A DNA stretch of 64,000 nt from Acidobacteriaceae bacterium. Lineage in GTDB: Bacteria; Acidobacteriota; Terriglobia; Terriglobales; Acidobacteriaceae. Below, in pieces: positions 10,997-19,391 of the stretch. The stretch spans positions 29,173-93,172 of the forward strand of contig PLBY01000082.1 in the NCBI GenBank assembly GCA_003134655.1, given 5' to 3'. The position numbers and the translations under genes are program-made. Under the pieces are notes generated by a model that saw only the letters and a program-made list of their open reading frames with translations, ran no database searches and was not told the DNA's origin. Every line of letters starts with the position of its first letter. Position 1 is the stretch's first letter.

Positions 10997-12784
10997 ATGA
11001 GCGGAGGCCGTAGTTCGTCTTGGATACCGCATGAACTTCGCTGGCTCTCGAAACAGATTCGGCCGCATTTTCATTGGCATCTGGCCAGTTTTCTTTGCAT
11101 CACGGCCGGAAGTCTGCTCGCGCTTCTCACTCCACTCGTGCTCAAATGGCTGATCGACCAGATCATCCCGCGGCGGCAGACCGGGCTGCTGCTCGTCGCG
11201 GTGTGCCTCATTTTCCTCGGCTACCAGGGAAAAACAGCGCTCACGAGCCTCGGCAACTACTTAATGTTGACCGCAGCGCAAAAGATGGGCCTCTCGTTGC
11301 GCATGAGTCTGCTGCGGCATCTGGACACGCTCTCGGCGGACTACTACGAAAATACGCCAGTTGGAACGGTAATCTATCCCTTCAAAGAACCCATTGAAGA
11401 AATCTCCTATTTTGGATCAGACCTGCTACCGGCGATTTTGCGCACACTCCTGACGACCTGCTTCACGCTCACGACCATGTTCCTGCTTAGCCCCGCGCTG
11501 ACTCTCGCCGTTCTTCCTCTGGTCCCCATCTTTCTCATCACCCGGCAGCATTTCCGCAGGAGACTCACAGTCGATGCTGATACCGTGCAGGGCGATCGAG
11601 TTTCATGGAACAAGTTCCTGGAGGAACATCTCCCTTCGGTAATTCCCATACAGCTACTGGGACAGGAAAGGCGTCAGGAGAGGAGGGCCTTCCGGCTCTT
11701 GGCCTGGGCGATCCGGTCACAGCAACAACTGTTCCGAACCGGCGTTTGGTTTACCGTGTGCACTTCCCTAGCCGTGGTCTTGGCCATGTCCGGAGTTATT
11801 GGCTACGGCGGGTGGAGAGTTCTCGACGGAACCCTGAGCCTGGGTGGTCTGGTGGCCTTCTACAGTTTTGTGACACAACTCTTCGATCCACTCAGTGGCG
11901 CCGCCGAATTGTACGCCAGGGCACAGACGACCTTCGCCAGCATCCGTCAGGTGCAGGCAGTACTGGCGGTACGCCCGAGCGTGACAGACTCCCCTTCCGC
12001 CGTCCCCACTGTGCCAGAACATCCGGCGCAGATCAACTTCGTCGCCGTTGAGTTTGGATATGAAAGGCAGAAGGGGATGCTCCGCATTCCCTCTCTGCGA
12101 ATCATGCCCGGCGAACAAATCGCTATTGCCGGAGAGAACGGTGCCGGCAAAAGCACCCTGGCCAAGCTCCTAACGCGCATCTATGACGTAGATTCGGGGT
12201 CAGTCTGCATCGGGGGCGAAGACGTGCGCAGCCTTTGCCTCGACAGTTTACGCCGCCAGGTTTGTTATCTGCCACGAGACCCGGTTCTGTTCGATGGAAC
12301 TCTGGCCTCTAATCTTCGATTTGTAAAATTTGCAGCTTCTGACCACGAACTACGGGAAGTCGTCCGATGCGCTGGCCTTTCAGCGTTTGTAGGCACTCTT
12401 CCTGATGGTCTCCGCCAAAGGGTCGGGCCGGGAGGTTGTCAACTTTCGGGCGGGCAACGCCAGCGCCTCGCCATCGCGAGAGCGCTACTGCAGCAGCCTC
12501 AGATTCTGATTCTGGATGAAGCGACCTCCTGCCTTGATCCCTCTTCCGAGGCTCTCGTTCTTCGGGACATTCGACGCTGGCTTGGCGTCTCGACGCTCAT
12601 TGTTGTCTCGCATCGGCTTTCGACGGTATCCACTTTCGACAGAGTTCTTGTGCTCTCTGGTGGACGGATCGTCGAAGATGGAAGTCCCGATGCATTTATC
12701 TCCTCTCACCACACCGCGTATTCAAAACTCTTTTCCGACGCACCGCAGACGGTAGAGAGCGCCACCTCCGAATCTCTCCTCTAA
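10997..12784 (+). CDS. ABC exporter, lasso-type D protein
   Basis: A 595-residue fused half-transporter: six membrane spans in residues 25-320, then an ATP-binding domain. Walker A is GENGAGKST at about residue 379, the Q-loop region is around YLPRDPVLFDG, the signature LSGGQRQRLAIARAL is near 482, Walker B with ILDEATS is near 502, and the H-loop SHR is near 536. There is no N-terminal C39 peptidase, as expected for lasso exporters where the leader is removed by B1/B2. As the first gene of an operon with B1, B2, cyclase and precursor genes, its likely cargo is the mature peptide, and export should also give self-protection. Confidence 0.85.
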   Translation: MSGGRSSSWIPHELRWLSKQIRPHFHWHLASFLCITAGSLLALLTPLVLKWLIDQIIPRRQTGLLLVAVCLIFLGYQGKTALTSLGNYLMLTAAQKMGLSLRMSLLRHLDTLSADYYENTPVGTVIYPFKEPIEEISYFGSDLLPAILRTLLTTCFTLTTMFLLSPALTLAVLPLVPIFLITRQHFRRRLTVDADTVQGDRVSWNKFLEEHLPSVIPIQLLGQERRQERRAFRLLAWAIRSQQQLFRTGVWFTVCTSLAVVLAMSGVIGYGGWRVLDGTLSLGGLVAFYSFVTQLFDPLSGAAELYARAQTTFASIRQVQAVLAVRPSVTDSPSAVPTVPEHPAQINFVAVEFGYERQKGMLRIPSLRIMPGEQIAIAGENGAGKSTLAKLLTRIYDVDSGSVCIGGEDVRSLCLDSLRRQVCYLPRDPVLFDGTLASNLRFVKFAASDHELREVVRCAGLSAFVGTLPDGLRQRVGPGGCQLSGGQRQRLAIARALLQQPQILILDEATSCLDPSSEALVLRDIRRWLGVSTLIVVSHRLSTVSTFDRVLVLSGGRIVEDGSPDAFISSHHTAYSKLFSDAPQTVESATSESLL

Positions 12785-13049
12785 AGACACGTCTCTCCGA
12801 GCGGCTTCTTTTCTCGAAACAGGTCAGGTCTAACCTCGACAAAAGACATTAGGACCGAAACGTGTACACATTGCATTCTCTCGGCCCGCGACATGCACCA
12901 CGCATCTTGTTGACCAGTAACAACGTCTCTTCGTACTTAGTCCATTTAAGAACGTATTGCACTTTCACTGGCGTTCGAGCGAAGAAGATGACAAAGTTTG
13001 CCGCATACACCCGATCTATCGCCGGGATCGAATCAGTGGGGCGAAGTCC

Positions 13050-13325
13050 ATGCACAAAGTTTCCGACGGAGTACGTAGCACGCATGGTCAAGACGGTGCG
13101 ATCGTCCTTGATGTCCAACAAGGTCAGATGTTCAACCTCAACTTCGTTGGATCGAGAATCCTTGAACTCCTGAAAAGTGGAACCTCCGAGGCAGAGATTG
13201 TCGACGGCATCAGCCGTGAGTTTGACATCAGCCGGGATCTTGCTGAGACCGACGTGCGGGAATTCATCGAAACGCTGAAGGAACACCGACTGGTCGAAGA
13301 GTGCCAATTGGGCGGGGCAGTCTGA
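13050..13325 (+). CDS. PqqD-like lasso B1 (RiPP recognition element)
   Basis: A 91-residue protein with the PqqD/RRE pattern: AIVLDVQQGQMFNLNFVGSR, then a helix ILELLKSGTSEAEIVDGI and DVREFIETLKEHRLVEE. In lasso pathways the B1 protein holds the precursor leader (contacting its YxxP segment) and presents it to the B2 protease. The ATG at 13050 gives a standard B1 length; the frame remains open upstream to 12957, but the extra residues are not PqqD-like. It overlaps the proposed start of the kinase gene. Confidence 0.85.
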   Translation: MHKVSDGVRSTHGQDGAIVLDVQQGQMFNLNFVGSRILELLKSGTSEAEIVDGISREFDISRDLAETDVREFIETLKEHRLVEECQLGGAV

Positions 13326-14740
13326 ACTGGAGTGCAGCCTTGGATCTCATACAACAATCCGAGTGCGAGACCTACCGCGCCATCGTGCTTGATCAAGACG
13401 GAACGGCACTCCTTTTGGCACCCACCGACAAAGGCTTCCTGCTTCCCTCGGCAGAAGTTCCGCGTTGGCAGCGACTCGCCGAAAACCTTACTGCGGCAAT
13501 GAAGAGCAAGTGGGGATGTGACGCCATTTGTCTGTTCGCGCCAGACGCAGCTGCTTCAGCGAGCCATTCTAGCGGAGTTAACTACCAAGTCTTTGAGTGC
13601 TGGAATCGCACCGAAACTGGTAATGCCCCAGCTGAGTGGGTACCGATCTCGTCATTGTCGGAGAAATCTTTCCAAGATTCGGCGGATTACTCAGCGGTCC
13701 AGCAGTCTGTTGCGGAAGGCAATGCCTACTCGCGCGGCAGAGGCGGACCGTTCGCACAACTTGGATGGTTCAGAGAATTGCAAACATGGGTAGGGGACGC
13801 TATTCGTCCGCTAGGACTCCAACTAAAGGGTCCGTTTTGTCAGTTCAATGCGAGCCCCTCATTCAGCTTGATCCGCTTTGAGACCGATGGCCCTGCCATC
13901 TGGTTTAAGGCCGTCGGCGAGCCCAATCTCAGAGAATTCCCTGTCACGCTCACGTTGGCGCAGCTTTTCCCTAGATACGTGCCGCCGGTCCTTAGCACGC
14001 GGCCAGAGTGGAACGGATGGCTTACCCCAGAAGTCGAAGGAACGAACCTCGGGGAAACTCGGGAAGCCACTCTGTGGGAAGTGGCGGCGGCAGCCCTGGC
14101 GAAATTGCAGATCGAGTCGATCAGCAAACACGCGCAAATCCGCGATTCGGGCGCGCGTGACCTTAGCACCGCCACACTCTCGGACCGGGTCCTTCCCTTT
14201 CTAGATCTCATGGGTCAGCTCATGAATCAGCAGACCAAGGTTCCCCCGCCGATTCTCGGCCGGGAAGAGCTGGCCGTCTTGGGAGAGCGCCTCCAGGACG
14301 CGCTCTGTCTGATAGAGGAACTAGGTATCCCCGACACCCTGGGACATCTCGATCTCAATCCGGGAAACATCATCGTCTCGCCGAATGGGTGTGCTTTTCT
14401 GGATTGGGCTGAAGCGTATGTAGGACACCCATTCTTCAGCTTCCAGTATTTGTTGGAACACTTTCGTCGCATAGTAGGTCCGGATTCGATATCCGCAGCA
14501 AAGTTAGCCGCCTCATACCTTGCGCCATGGGAGCAAATCGCGTCACGCGATTGCCCAACTGAAGCGCTGCCCCTTGCGCCGCTGCTTGCGGTTTTTGCCT
14601 ATGCGGCTGGAACCGACGCCTGGAGGCAACCGGAGAGGCTGCGAGATGCAAATGCTGCAGGTTATATGCGCAGCCTGACGCGGCGGATGAATCGCGAAGC
14701 CAATCAACTGAGTGATCAGGGATCACCATGCCTAAGCTGA
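13301..14740 (+). CDS. APH-fold phosphotransferase in the lasso cluster
   Basis: A 479-residue protein. The C-terminal half has the aminoglycoside/choline-kinase pattern: H349-x-D351 (catalytic Asp) then N356 in LGHLDLNPGNII, followed by FLDWAEA with the metal-binding Asp near 368 and YVGHPFF. The N-terminal 140 residues are not recognised. Tailoring kinases are known in some lasso pathways (PsmK/ThcoK-like, which phosphorylate the peptide), but those are HPr-kinase-like, so an APH-fold enzyme here would be a different solution. Likely substrates are a Ser, Thr or Tyr of the peptide, or a small molecule. The 5' end overlaps the B1 gene and the 3' end overlaps the oligopeptidase gene, showing one operon. 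Confidence 0.78.
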   Translation: MPIGRGSLNWSAALDLIQQSECETYRAIVLDQDGTALLLAPTDKGFLLPSAEVPRWQRLAENLTAAMKSKWGCDAICLFAPDAAASASHSSGVNYQVFECWNRTETGNAPAEWVPISSLSEKSFQDSADYSAVQQSVAEGNAYSRGRGGPFAQLGWFRELQTWVGDAIRPLGLQLKGPFCQFNASPSFSLIRFETDGPAIWFKAVGEPNLREFPVTLTLAQLFPRYVPPVLSTRPEWNGWLTPEVEGTNLGETREATLWEVAAAALAKLQIESISKHAQIRDSGARDLSTATLSDRVLPFLDLMGQLMNQQTKVPPPILGREELAVLGERLQDALCLIEELGIPDTLGHLDLNPGNIIVSPNGCAFLDWAEAYVGHPFFSFQYLLEHFRRIVGPDSISAAKLAASYLAPWEQIASRDCPTEALPLAPLLAVFAYAAGTDAWRQPERLRDANAAGYMRSLTRRMNREANQLSDQGSPCLS

Positions 14741-16764
14741 TGGAAACTCCGCCGTACACTCCGATCGAAGCCGTCACCGAGATCCTGCACGGCGTGTCCG
14801 TTACGGATCCGTATCGCTGGCTGGAAGACCAGGAGTCACCAAGGACGCATGCGTGGATTGCAGCACAAACCAAGTTTGCTCGTTCATGTCTAGACGTAAT
14901 TCCCGGCCGCGAGCGAATTCGTGAACGTGTTCGGGAACTGCTCGATGTTGAAACGTACGACTCGGTTCAGAAAGTCGGCAGAAGATATTTCTTTCGAAAG
15001 CGCCTTCCCGGCCAGGAGCAACCCTCCATCTTTGTGCGAGAAGATCCAGATGGAGAAGATCGACTCCTCATAGATCCTGCCCTGCGCGGAACGGACAAAT
15101 ACACAGCGCTCACTCCTCTCCAGGCATCGCCAGATGGACGGCTACTTCTGTACGAAGTCAAGGTGGGCGGAGAGCGCACTGGAACATTTGAGATCCTGGA
15201 CGTCGAGAGCCGCAAGACCCTTCCCGACGTTCTTCCCCGTGGCTACCTGCGAGGGTTTGCATTTGCCCCTGATTGTCGAAGCTTTTACTACGTCCACGAG
15301 GCTGTCGGTGCCGAACGGCCGAATTATAGAGCGGCCTATCACCACGCTCTGGGTACAAGCTTCAACGACGACAAGCAAGTTTTTTCCGCTGGCGAAGACG
15401 CGACACTCCGATTGCAACTGGTTCCTGGACAGGGGGTGCTTGGATTTGTCGTATACCGCTTCCTGGATAAGGTGCGCACAGACTTTTATCTGTGGCGGTT
15501 GGATAGCGACGGTGCCCCCGAGCCTTTGGTGGAGGGCGCGGAATACAAGTTCGCGCCGCGGTTGTTGAGAGGCCGCATTTTGGCACTCACGGACCGCGAT
15601 TCTCCGAACTTCCGTATCGTTGAGGTGCTGCTACAAAAAGGCAAAGAGCCCCAATTTGTCGACGTCATTCCAGCCTCTGACTCGCCAATCCGGAATTGGG
15701 TCGTGACCGACCATCACATCTTTGTTTCGTACACGCGGGGGACCAAGACAGAGGTTCGAGTCTTTGATCTCTCAGGCGGTCAACCCCGCGAGCTGCCGAT
15801 CGAGGACTGCGATACCGTTCGACTGGTCGGCAGCGATGGTGCTCAAGACGAGCTGTTTTTCGAACAAGAATCGTTCACAAAGCCCGCTCGGATTTTCCGC
15901 TATTTGCCGCAGAGTGGGGACGTTCGGCTTTGGGCGGAACCAAGAATCGCGTTCGGAGGCGACAACTACCACCACACTCAAGTCTGGTTCACCGCCAAGG
16001 ACGGGACGCGTATTCCGATGTTTCTTGTAGCTCGCCGCGACATTTTCGAACGTGGTCCACAGCCCGTAATCATGACATCCTACGGAGGCTACGGTGTTTC
16101 GATGACACCGCAGTTCAGCGTCTTCGTTGCGTTTTTCATCGAGCACGGCTGTCTGTTCGCTCTTCCCAACATTCGTGGAGGTTCGGAATTCGGAGTGAAA
16201 TGGCACAACGCCGCGAAGCGGCGTAACCGTCAAGTGGCTTTCGATGACTTTGTGGCGGCTGCCGAGTGGCTCATTGAGACGAGGCACACCGAACCACGAA
16301 GACTCGCCATTTTTGGAGGTTCCAACTCGGGTTTACTCGTAGGAACAGCCCTGACGCAACGGCCGGACCTCTTTCGTGCCGTAGTTTGCATGGTCCCGAT
16401 TCTCGATATGCTTCGGTATCACCTCTTCGACAACGCTCACCTCTGGAAAGAAGAGTTCGGGACTTCTCAAGACCCAGATGACTTCAAAGTTCTCCTAAGC
16501 TACTCCCCTTATCATCGGGTACGGGAACGTGTGGCTTACCCGGCTGTCATGATCGTCTCCGGAGACGCCGACCAGAACTGTAATCCCCTCCATGCTCGTA
16601 AGATGACCGCTCGCCTCCAGGCCGCAAACGCATCTGGCGCCCCGACCCTTCTGCAATACAGCAGGTTTCGCGGACATTCTCCGGTGCTGCCTTTGAGCGA
16701 GAGGATTGAAGCCTTAACAGATCGAATTGCGTTTCTCTGTGACCAACTGCAACTGTCTGTATGA
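14728..16764 (+). CDS. Cytoplasmic prolyl oligopeptidase (S9A)
   Basis: A 678-residue S9 peptidase without a signal peptide. It begins with the usual YRWLEDQESP segment, then a beta-propeller, then the hydrolase domain (TSYGGYG, NIRGGSEFG). The nucleophile is Ser532 in FGGSNSGLLVG; the common family sequence is GGSNGG, so one Gly is replaced by Ser534. A candidate Asp is near 615 (SGDADQN) and His650 sits in RGHSP. Enzymes of this family cut short peptides after Pro. The precursor has only two prolines (Pro6, Pro22), and Pro22 lies next to a candidate core start, so a role in trimming is possible but unproven. It overlaps the kinase gene by 13 bases. Confidence 0.88.
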   Translation: MPKLMETPPYTPIEAVTEILHGVSVTDPYRWLEDQESPRTHAWIAAQTKFARSCLDVIPGRERIRERVRELLDVETYDSVQKVGRRYFFRKRLPGQEQPSIFVREDPDGEDRLLIDPALRGTDKYTALTPLQASPDGRLLLYEVKVGGERTGTFEILDVESRKTLPDVLPRGYLRGFAFAPDCRSFYYVHEAVGAERPNYRAAYHHALGTSFNDDKQVFSAGEDATLRLQLVPGQGVLGFVVYRFLDKVRTDFYLWRLDSDGAPEPLVEGAEYKFAPRLLRGRILALTDRDSPNFRIVEVLLQKGKEPQFVDVIPASDSPIRNWVVTDHHIFVSYTRGTKTEVRVFDLSGGQPRELPIEDCDTVRLVGSDGAQDELFFEQESFTKPARIFRYLPQSGDVRLWAEPRIAFGGDNYHHTQVWFTAKDGTRIPMFLVARRDIFERGPQPVIMTSYGGYGVSMTPQFSVFVAFFIEHGCLFALPNIRGGSEFGVKWHNAAKRRNRQVAFDDFVAAAEWLIETRHTEPRRLAIFGGSNSGLLVGTALTQRPDLFRAVVCMVPILDMLRYHLFDNAHLWKEEFGTSQDPDDFKVLLSYSPYHRVRERVAYPAVMIVSGDADQNCNPLHARKMTARLQAANASGAPTLLQYSRFRGHSPVLPLSERIEALTDRIAFLCDQLQLSV

Positions 16765-16780
16765 ACGGAGGTTCCTTTTC

Positions 16781-17155
16781 ATGTCGTCCCTAGTCCTAAA
16801 GGCCTACTTGAATCTGATTTATGCCGACCTCTACCTGGCACTTGGGAATTTCACGAAACTGCACGACAAAGTTCGCAGGTGCCTGGTCCGAAAAACCGCG
16901 CCAGATCCCGGATCAATCGAGCGGATCTGTTCGGCGGTAGACATGGCTTGTATCTGGTATTGGAAAGAGGTCCTCTGTTTGCAGAGATCGGCCGTCACTG
17001 CATGTCTGCTGAAGCGGCGTGGCATACAAGCGCAGATGGTAATCGGTGCGCAGCAGATGCCCTTCAAAGCTCATGCCTGGGTTGAGGTTGAGGGAAGCGT
17101 CGTCAACGACAGGCCATACACACCTGAAATGTATCTAGTGCTCGACAGGTTCTAG
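16781..17155 (+). CDS. Lasso B2 leader peptidase
   Basis: A 124-residue transglutaminase-like cysteine protease of the stand-alone B2 type. The probable triad is Cys66 (VLCLQRS), His98 (KAHAWVEV) and Asp110 (VNDRP), with the usual GIQAQMVIG strand between. B2 cuts the leader from the precursor, guided by B1. The ATG at 16781 is preceded by a GGAGG ribosome-binding site (ACGGAGG at 16764-16770). It lies 16 bases after the oligopeptidase gene and 35 bases before the cyclase gene. Confidence 0.9.
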   Translation: MSSLVLKAYLNLIYADLYLALGNFTKLHDKVRRCLVRKTAPDPGSIERICSAVDMACIWYWKEVLCLQRSAVTACLLKRRGIQAQMVIGAQQMPFKAHAWVEVEGSVVNDRPYTPEMYLVLDRF

Positions 17156-17190
17156 TACGTTAACGAGACGCCAGAGCAAAGGAATAGTCC

Positions 17191-19137
17191 ATGAGCGTCC
17201 AATTTGGTAAATGGAATTTCGATGGCAGCCCGGTCGCACCGGAATATTTCGCTCGCGCACAGGAGCTCCTTCGCCCGCTGGGGCCGGACTGTGGCAGTTC
17301 CTACTCCAAAGGTGGCGTGAGTATCCTATACCGCGCTTTTCACACCACGAAAGAGTCCCGTGGGGAAGCTCAACCGCATGTTCTCAGATGCGGGGCTGTC
17401 ATCACGTGGGACGGACGCCTGGACAACCGTACGGAACTCGTCCAGCAGTTCGGCAAGACAGTGGCAAATGATTGTCCGGATGTTTCAATCGTAGCGGCTG
17501 CATACGAACAGTGGGGGACGGATTGCTTTGCCAGGCTGATTGGCGATTGGGCCCTTTCGATCTGGGAACCTCACGAACGGTCTCTGTACCTCGCGAAGGA
17601 TTTCGTCGGTACACGCCATCTCTACTACTCGCTGGACAGAGATCAAGTCATCTGGAGCACCATTCTCGATCCACTGGTTGTACTCGCGGGCAAGGCATTC
17701 GAGCTCAACGGAGAATACATCGCGGGATGGTTGTCCTTTTTCCCTGCGCCGCACCTAACTCCGTATGTTGGAATCCGTTCTGTTTCGCCATCCTCGTTTG
17801 TTCGTATAAAGGAATCGTCGCTGACTGTCAGCGAGTATTGGGATTTCGATTCAAACATAAGGCTTTTCTACCAGAAGGATGCGGACTATGAAGAACATTT
17901 TCGGACCGTGTTTGCACAGTCTGTTCGACGCCGGCTCCGTGCCGACACTCCAATCCTAGCCGAGTTAAGCGGCGGGATGGATTCCTCTGCCATCGTCTGC
18001 ATGGGTGACACCATCGCCAAATGCGGGGCCTCTGACACCCCGAGACTGGACACTGTGTCCTACTTCGACGACTCTGAGCCGAACTGGGACGAAAGAGTCT
18101 ATTTCACCAAGATCGAAGAAGGGCGAGGCCGAACGGGTTGCCACATCAGGGTCAGTGCTCAGGAGAGCTTCAGGCTCAATTGTGAAAACAACTCTTTCGT
18201 GGTGACTCCAAGTGTCAGCCGTGCTCCCGACGCCGGCAAGCAACTAGCGGCCTGCATGAATTCCAGAGGGAGCCGCGTCGTACTTTCCGGCATCGGCGGT
18301 GACGAGGTCCTTGGCGGCGTGCCAACGCCAACACCAGAACTCGCAGACCTCTTGGCACAATGCCGCGTCCGGGCGCTCGCGCACCAACTGAAAGCTTGGG
18401 CGTTAAGCAAGAGAAAACCTTGGTTCCATCTAGTCTTCGAAGCCGTTCGGGAGTTTCTGCCCACTAGCCTCGCCGGCATTCCGGAGCGCAGCCGCCCCGC
18501 GCCCTGGCTGCATCCCGATTTCATGAACCGCTATCGACCCGAGATGACGCCTTACCGAGACAGGATAAAGCTGTTTGGAGCTCTGCCAAGCTTCCAAGAG
18601 CACCTAAAGACTCTGGATGTCTTGCGGAGGCAACTCGGGTGTGCGGTGCTTGAGCCGTATGCGCTGGGTGAGAAGCGCTACCCGTATCTCGATCGCGATC
18701 TTCTGCAATTCCTTTATGCAATCCCAAGGGAGCAGTTGGTGCGTCCCGGCCAGCGACGCTCTCTCATGCGGCGCGCACTTGCCGGTATTGTTCCCGATGA
18801 AATCCTGCAAAGGCGGCGGAAAGCCTTTGTGGTTCGAGGACCGTTGGTCCAGATCGCCACCGATTGGCCGGATTTCTTGGAGTTCAGCCAACACATGCAG
18901 ACCAGCTCGCTCCAAATGGTAGACGCTCCGCTCTTTCGGGACGCCTTGCAGAGAGCAAGACACGGACAAGACGTCGCGATCATTCCGCTGTTGCGTACGT
19001 TCGCTATGGAGCAGTGGCTCAGGAACCCCAATGTAAGGAAATACCTGAATCTAGACGCAATAGGCGACAGGAGACCGGTATTCCGAGTTTCGGGAAGGGA
19101 GTCCAGGCGAGCTCCGCGAGTCGTGAATGGGGATTAG
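17191..19137 (+). CDS. Lasso macrolactam synthetase (asparagine-synthase-like, C protein)
   Basis: A 648-residue asparagine-synthase homologue. Residues 1-210 correspond to the glutaminase domain, but the catalytic N-terminal Cys is absent (it begins MSVQFGKW), as expected for lasso cyclases that use the peptide amine rather than ammonia. The synthetase domain has the PP-loop SGGMDSSAIVC at 260 and a second conserved block GIGGDEVLGG. These enzymes adenylate an Asp/Glu side chain and join it to the new N-terminus to close the ring. The start is ATG with an AAAGGA site just upstream. The precursor gene follows 44 bases after the stop. Confidence 0.9.
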   Translation: MSVQFGKWNFDGSPVAPEYFARAQELLRPLGPDCGSSYSKGGVSILYRAFHTTKESRGEAQPHVLRCGAVITWDGRLDNRTELVQQFGKTVANDCPDVSIVAAAYEQWGTDCFARLIGDWALSIWEPHERSLYLAKDFVGTRHLYYSLDRDQVIWSTILDPLVVLAGKAFELNGEYIAGWLSFFPAPHLTPYVGIRSVSPSSFVRIKESSLTVSEYWDFDSNIRLFYQKDADYEEHFRTVFAQSVRRRLRADTPILAELSGGMDSSAIVCMGDTIAKCGASDTPRLDTVSYFDDSEPNWDERVYFTKIEEGRGRTGCHIRVSAQESFRLNCENNSFVVTPSVSRAPDAGKQLAACMNSRGSRVVLSGIGGDEVLGGVPTPTPELADLLAQCRVRALAHQLKAWALSKRKPWFHLVFEAVREFLPTSLAGIPERSRPAPWLHPDFMNRYRPEMTPYRDRIKLFGALPSFQEHLKTLDVLRRQLGCAVLEPYALGEKRYPYLDRDLLQFLYAIPREQLVRPGQRRSLMRRALAGIVPDEILQRRRKAFVVRGPLVQIATDWPDFLEFSQHMQTSSLQMVDAPLFRDALQRARHGQDVAIIPLLRTFAMEQWLRNPNVRKYLNLDAIGDRRPVFRVSGRESRRAPRVVNGD

Positions 19138-19181
19138 GTCTCAGCGCTGAGGAAACTTCAAAAAGAAAGGAGGTGAATACG

Positions 19182-19322
19182 ATGAACTACGTAAAGCCGG
19201 AAGTCACTGTTATCGGCACGGCTGCGGCAACGATCCAGGGACACCCGAAAGGGTCGAAGCTGGGCGCCGTCTCGGACAATGTGCGAGACATCACGGCAGC
19301 CGCGTACGAGGCTGATGAGTAG
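19182..19322 (+). CDS. Lasso-type precursor peptide
   Basis: A 46-residue peptide with an excellent ribosome-binding site (GAAAGGAGGTG, 19166-19175). The N-terminus MNYVKPEVTVIG fits the lasso leader signature: Tyr3-x-x-Pro6, hydrophobic Val8, Gly12, and Thr17. With Thr17 at -2 the core would begin at Gln19/Gly20, but no Asp or Glu then falls at ring position 7, 8 or 9. Other choices work: Gly24 to Asp32 or Gly28 to Asp36 (9-residue rings), or Ser25 to Asp32 (8). The C-terminus ends in acidic YEADE. So it is a RiPP precursor by context and leader, with an unresolved core. Confidence 0.85.
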   Translation: MNYVKPEVTVIGTAAATIQGHPKGSKLGAVSDNVRDITAAAYEADE

Positions 19323-19328
19323 TTAAGG

Positions 19329-19362
19329 AGCCGGAGCGCTTGCTGTTTGAAGCGCTCCGGCT
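19329..19362. terminator. Bidirectional hairpin terminator
   Basis: A perfect 13-bp inverted repeat (AGCCGGAGCGCTT at 19329-19341 and its complement at 19350-19362) with an 8-base loop lies 6 bases after the precursor stop and 30 bases before the end of the convergent S9 gene. The T-tract on either side is short, but position and stability suit a terminator serving both operons or a 3' stabiliser for the precursor message. Confidence 0.8.
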
Positions 19363-19391
19363 AATTCTGCCCGAATCGTCCTGCCCCGAAA

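Noticed and set aside
12849..13307. 152-codon frame antisense to the B1 gene
   Set aside because: The plus strand encodes a clear PqqD-like protein here.
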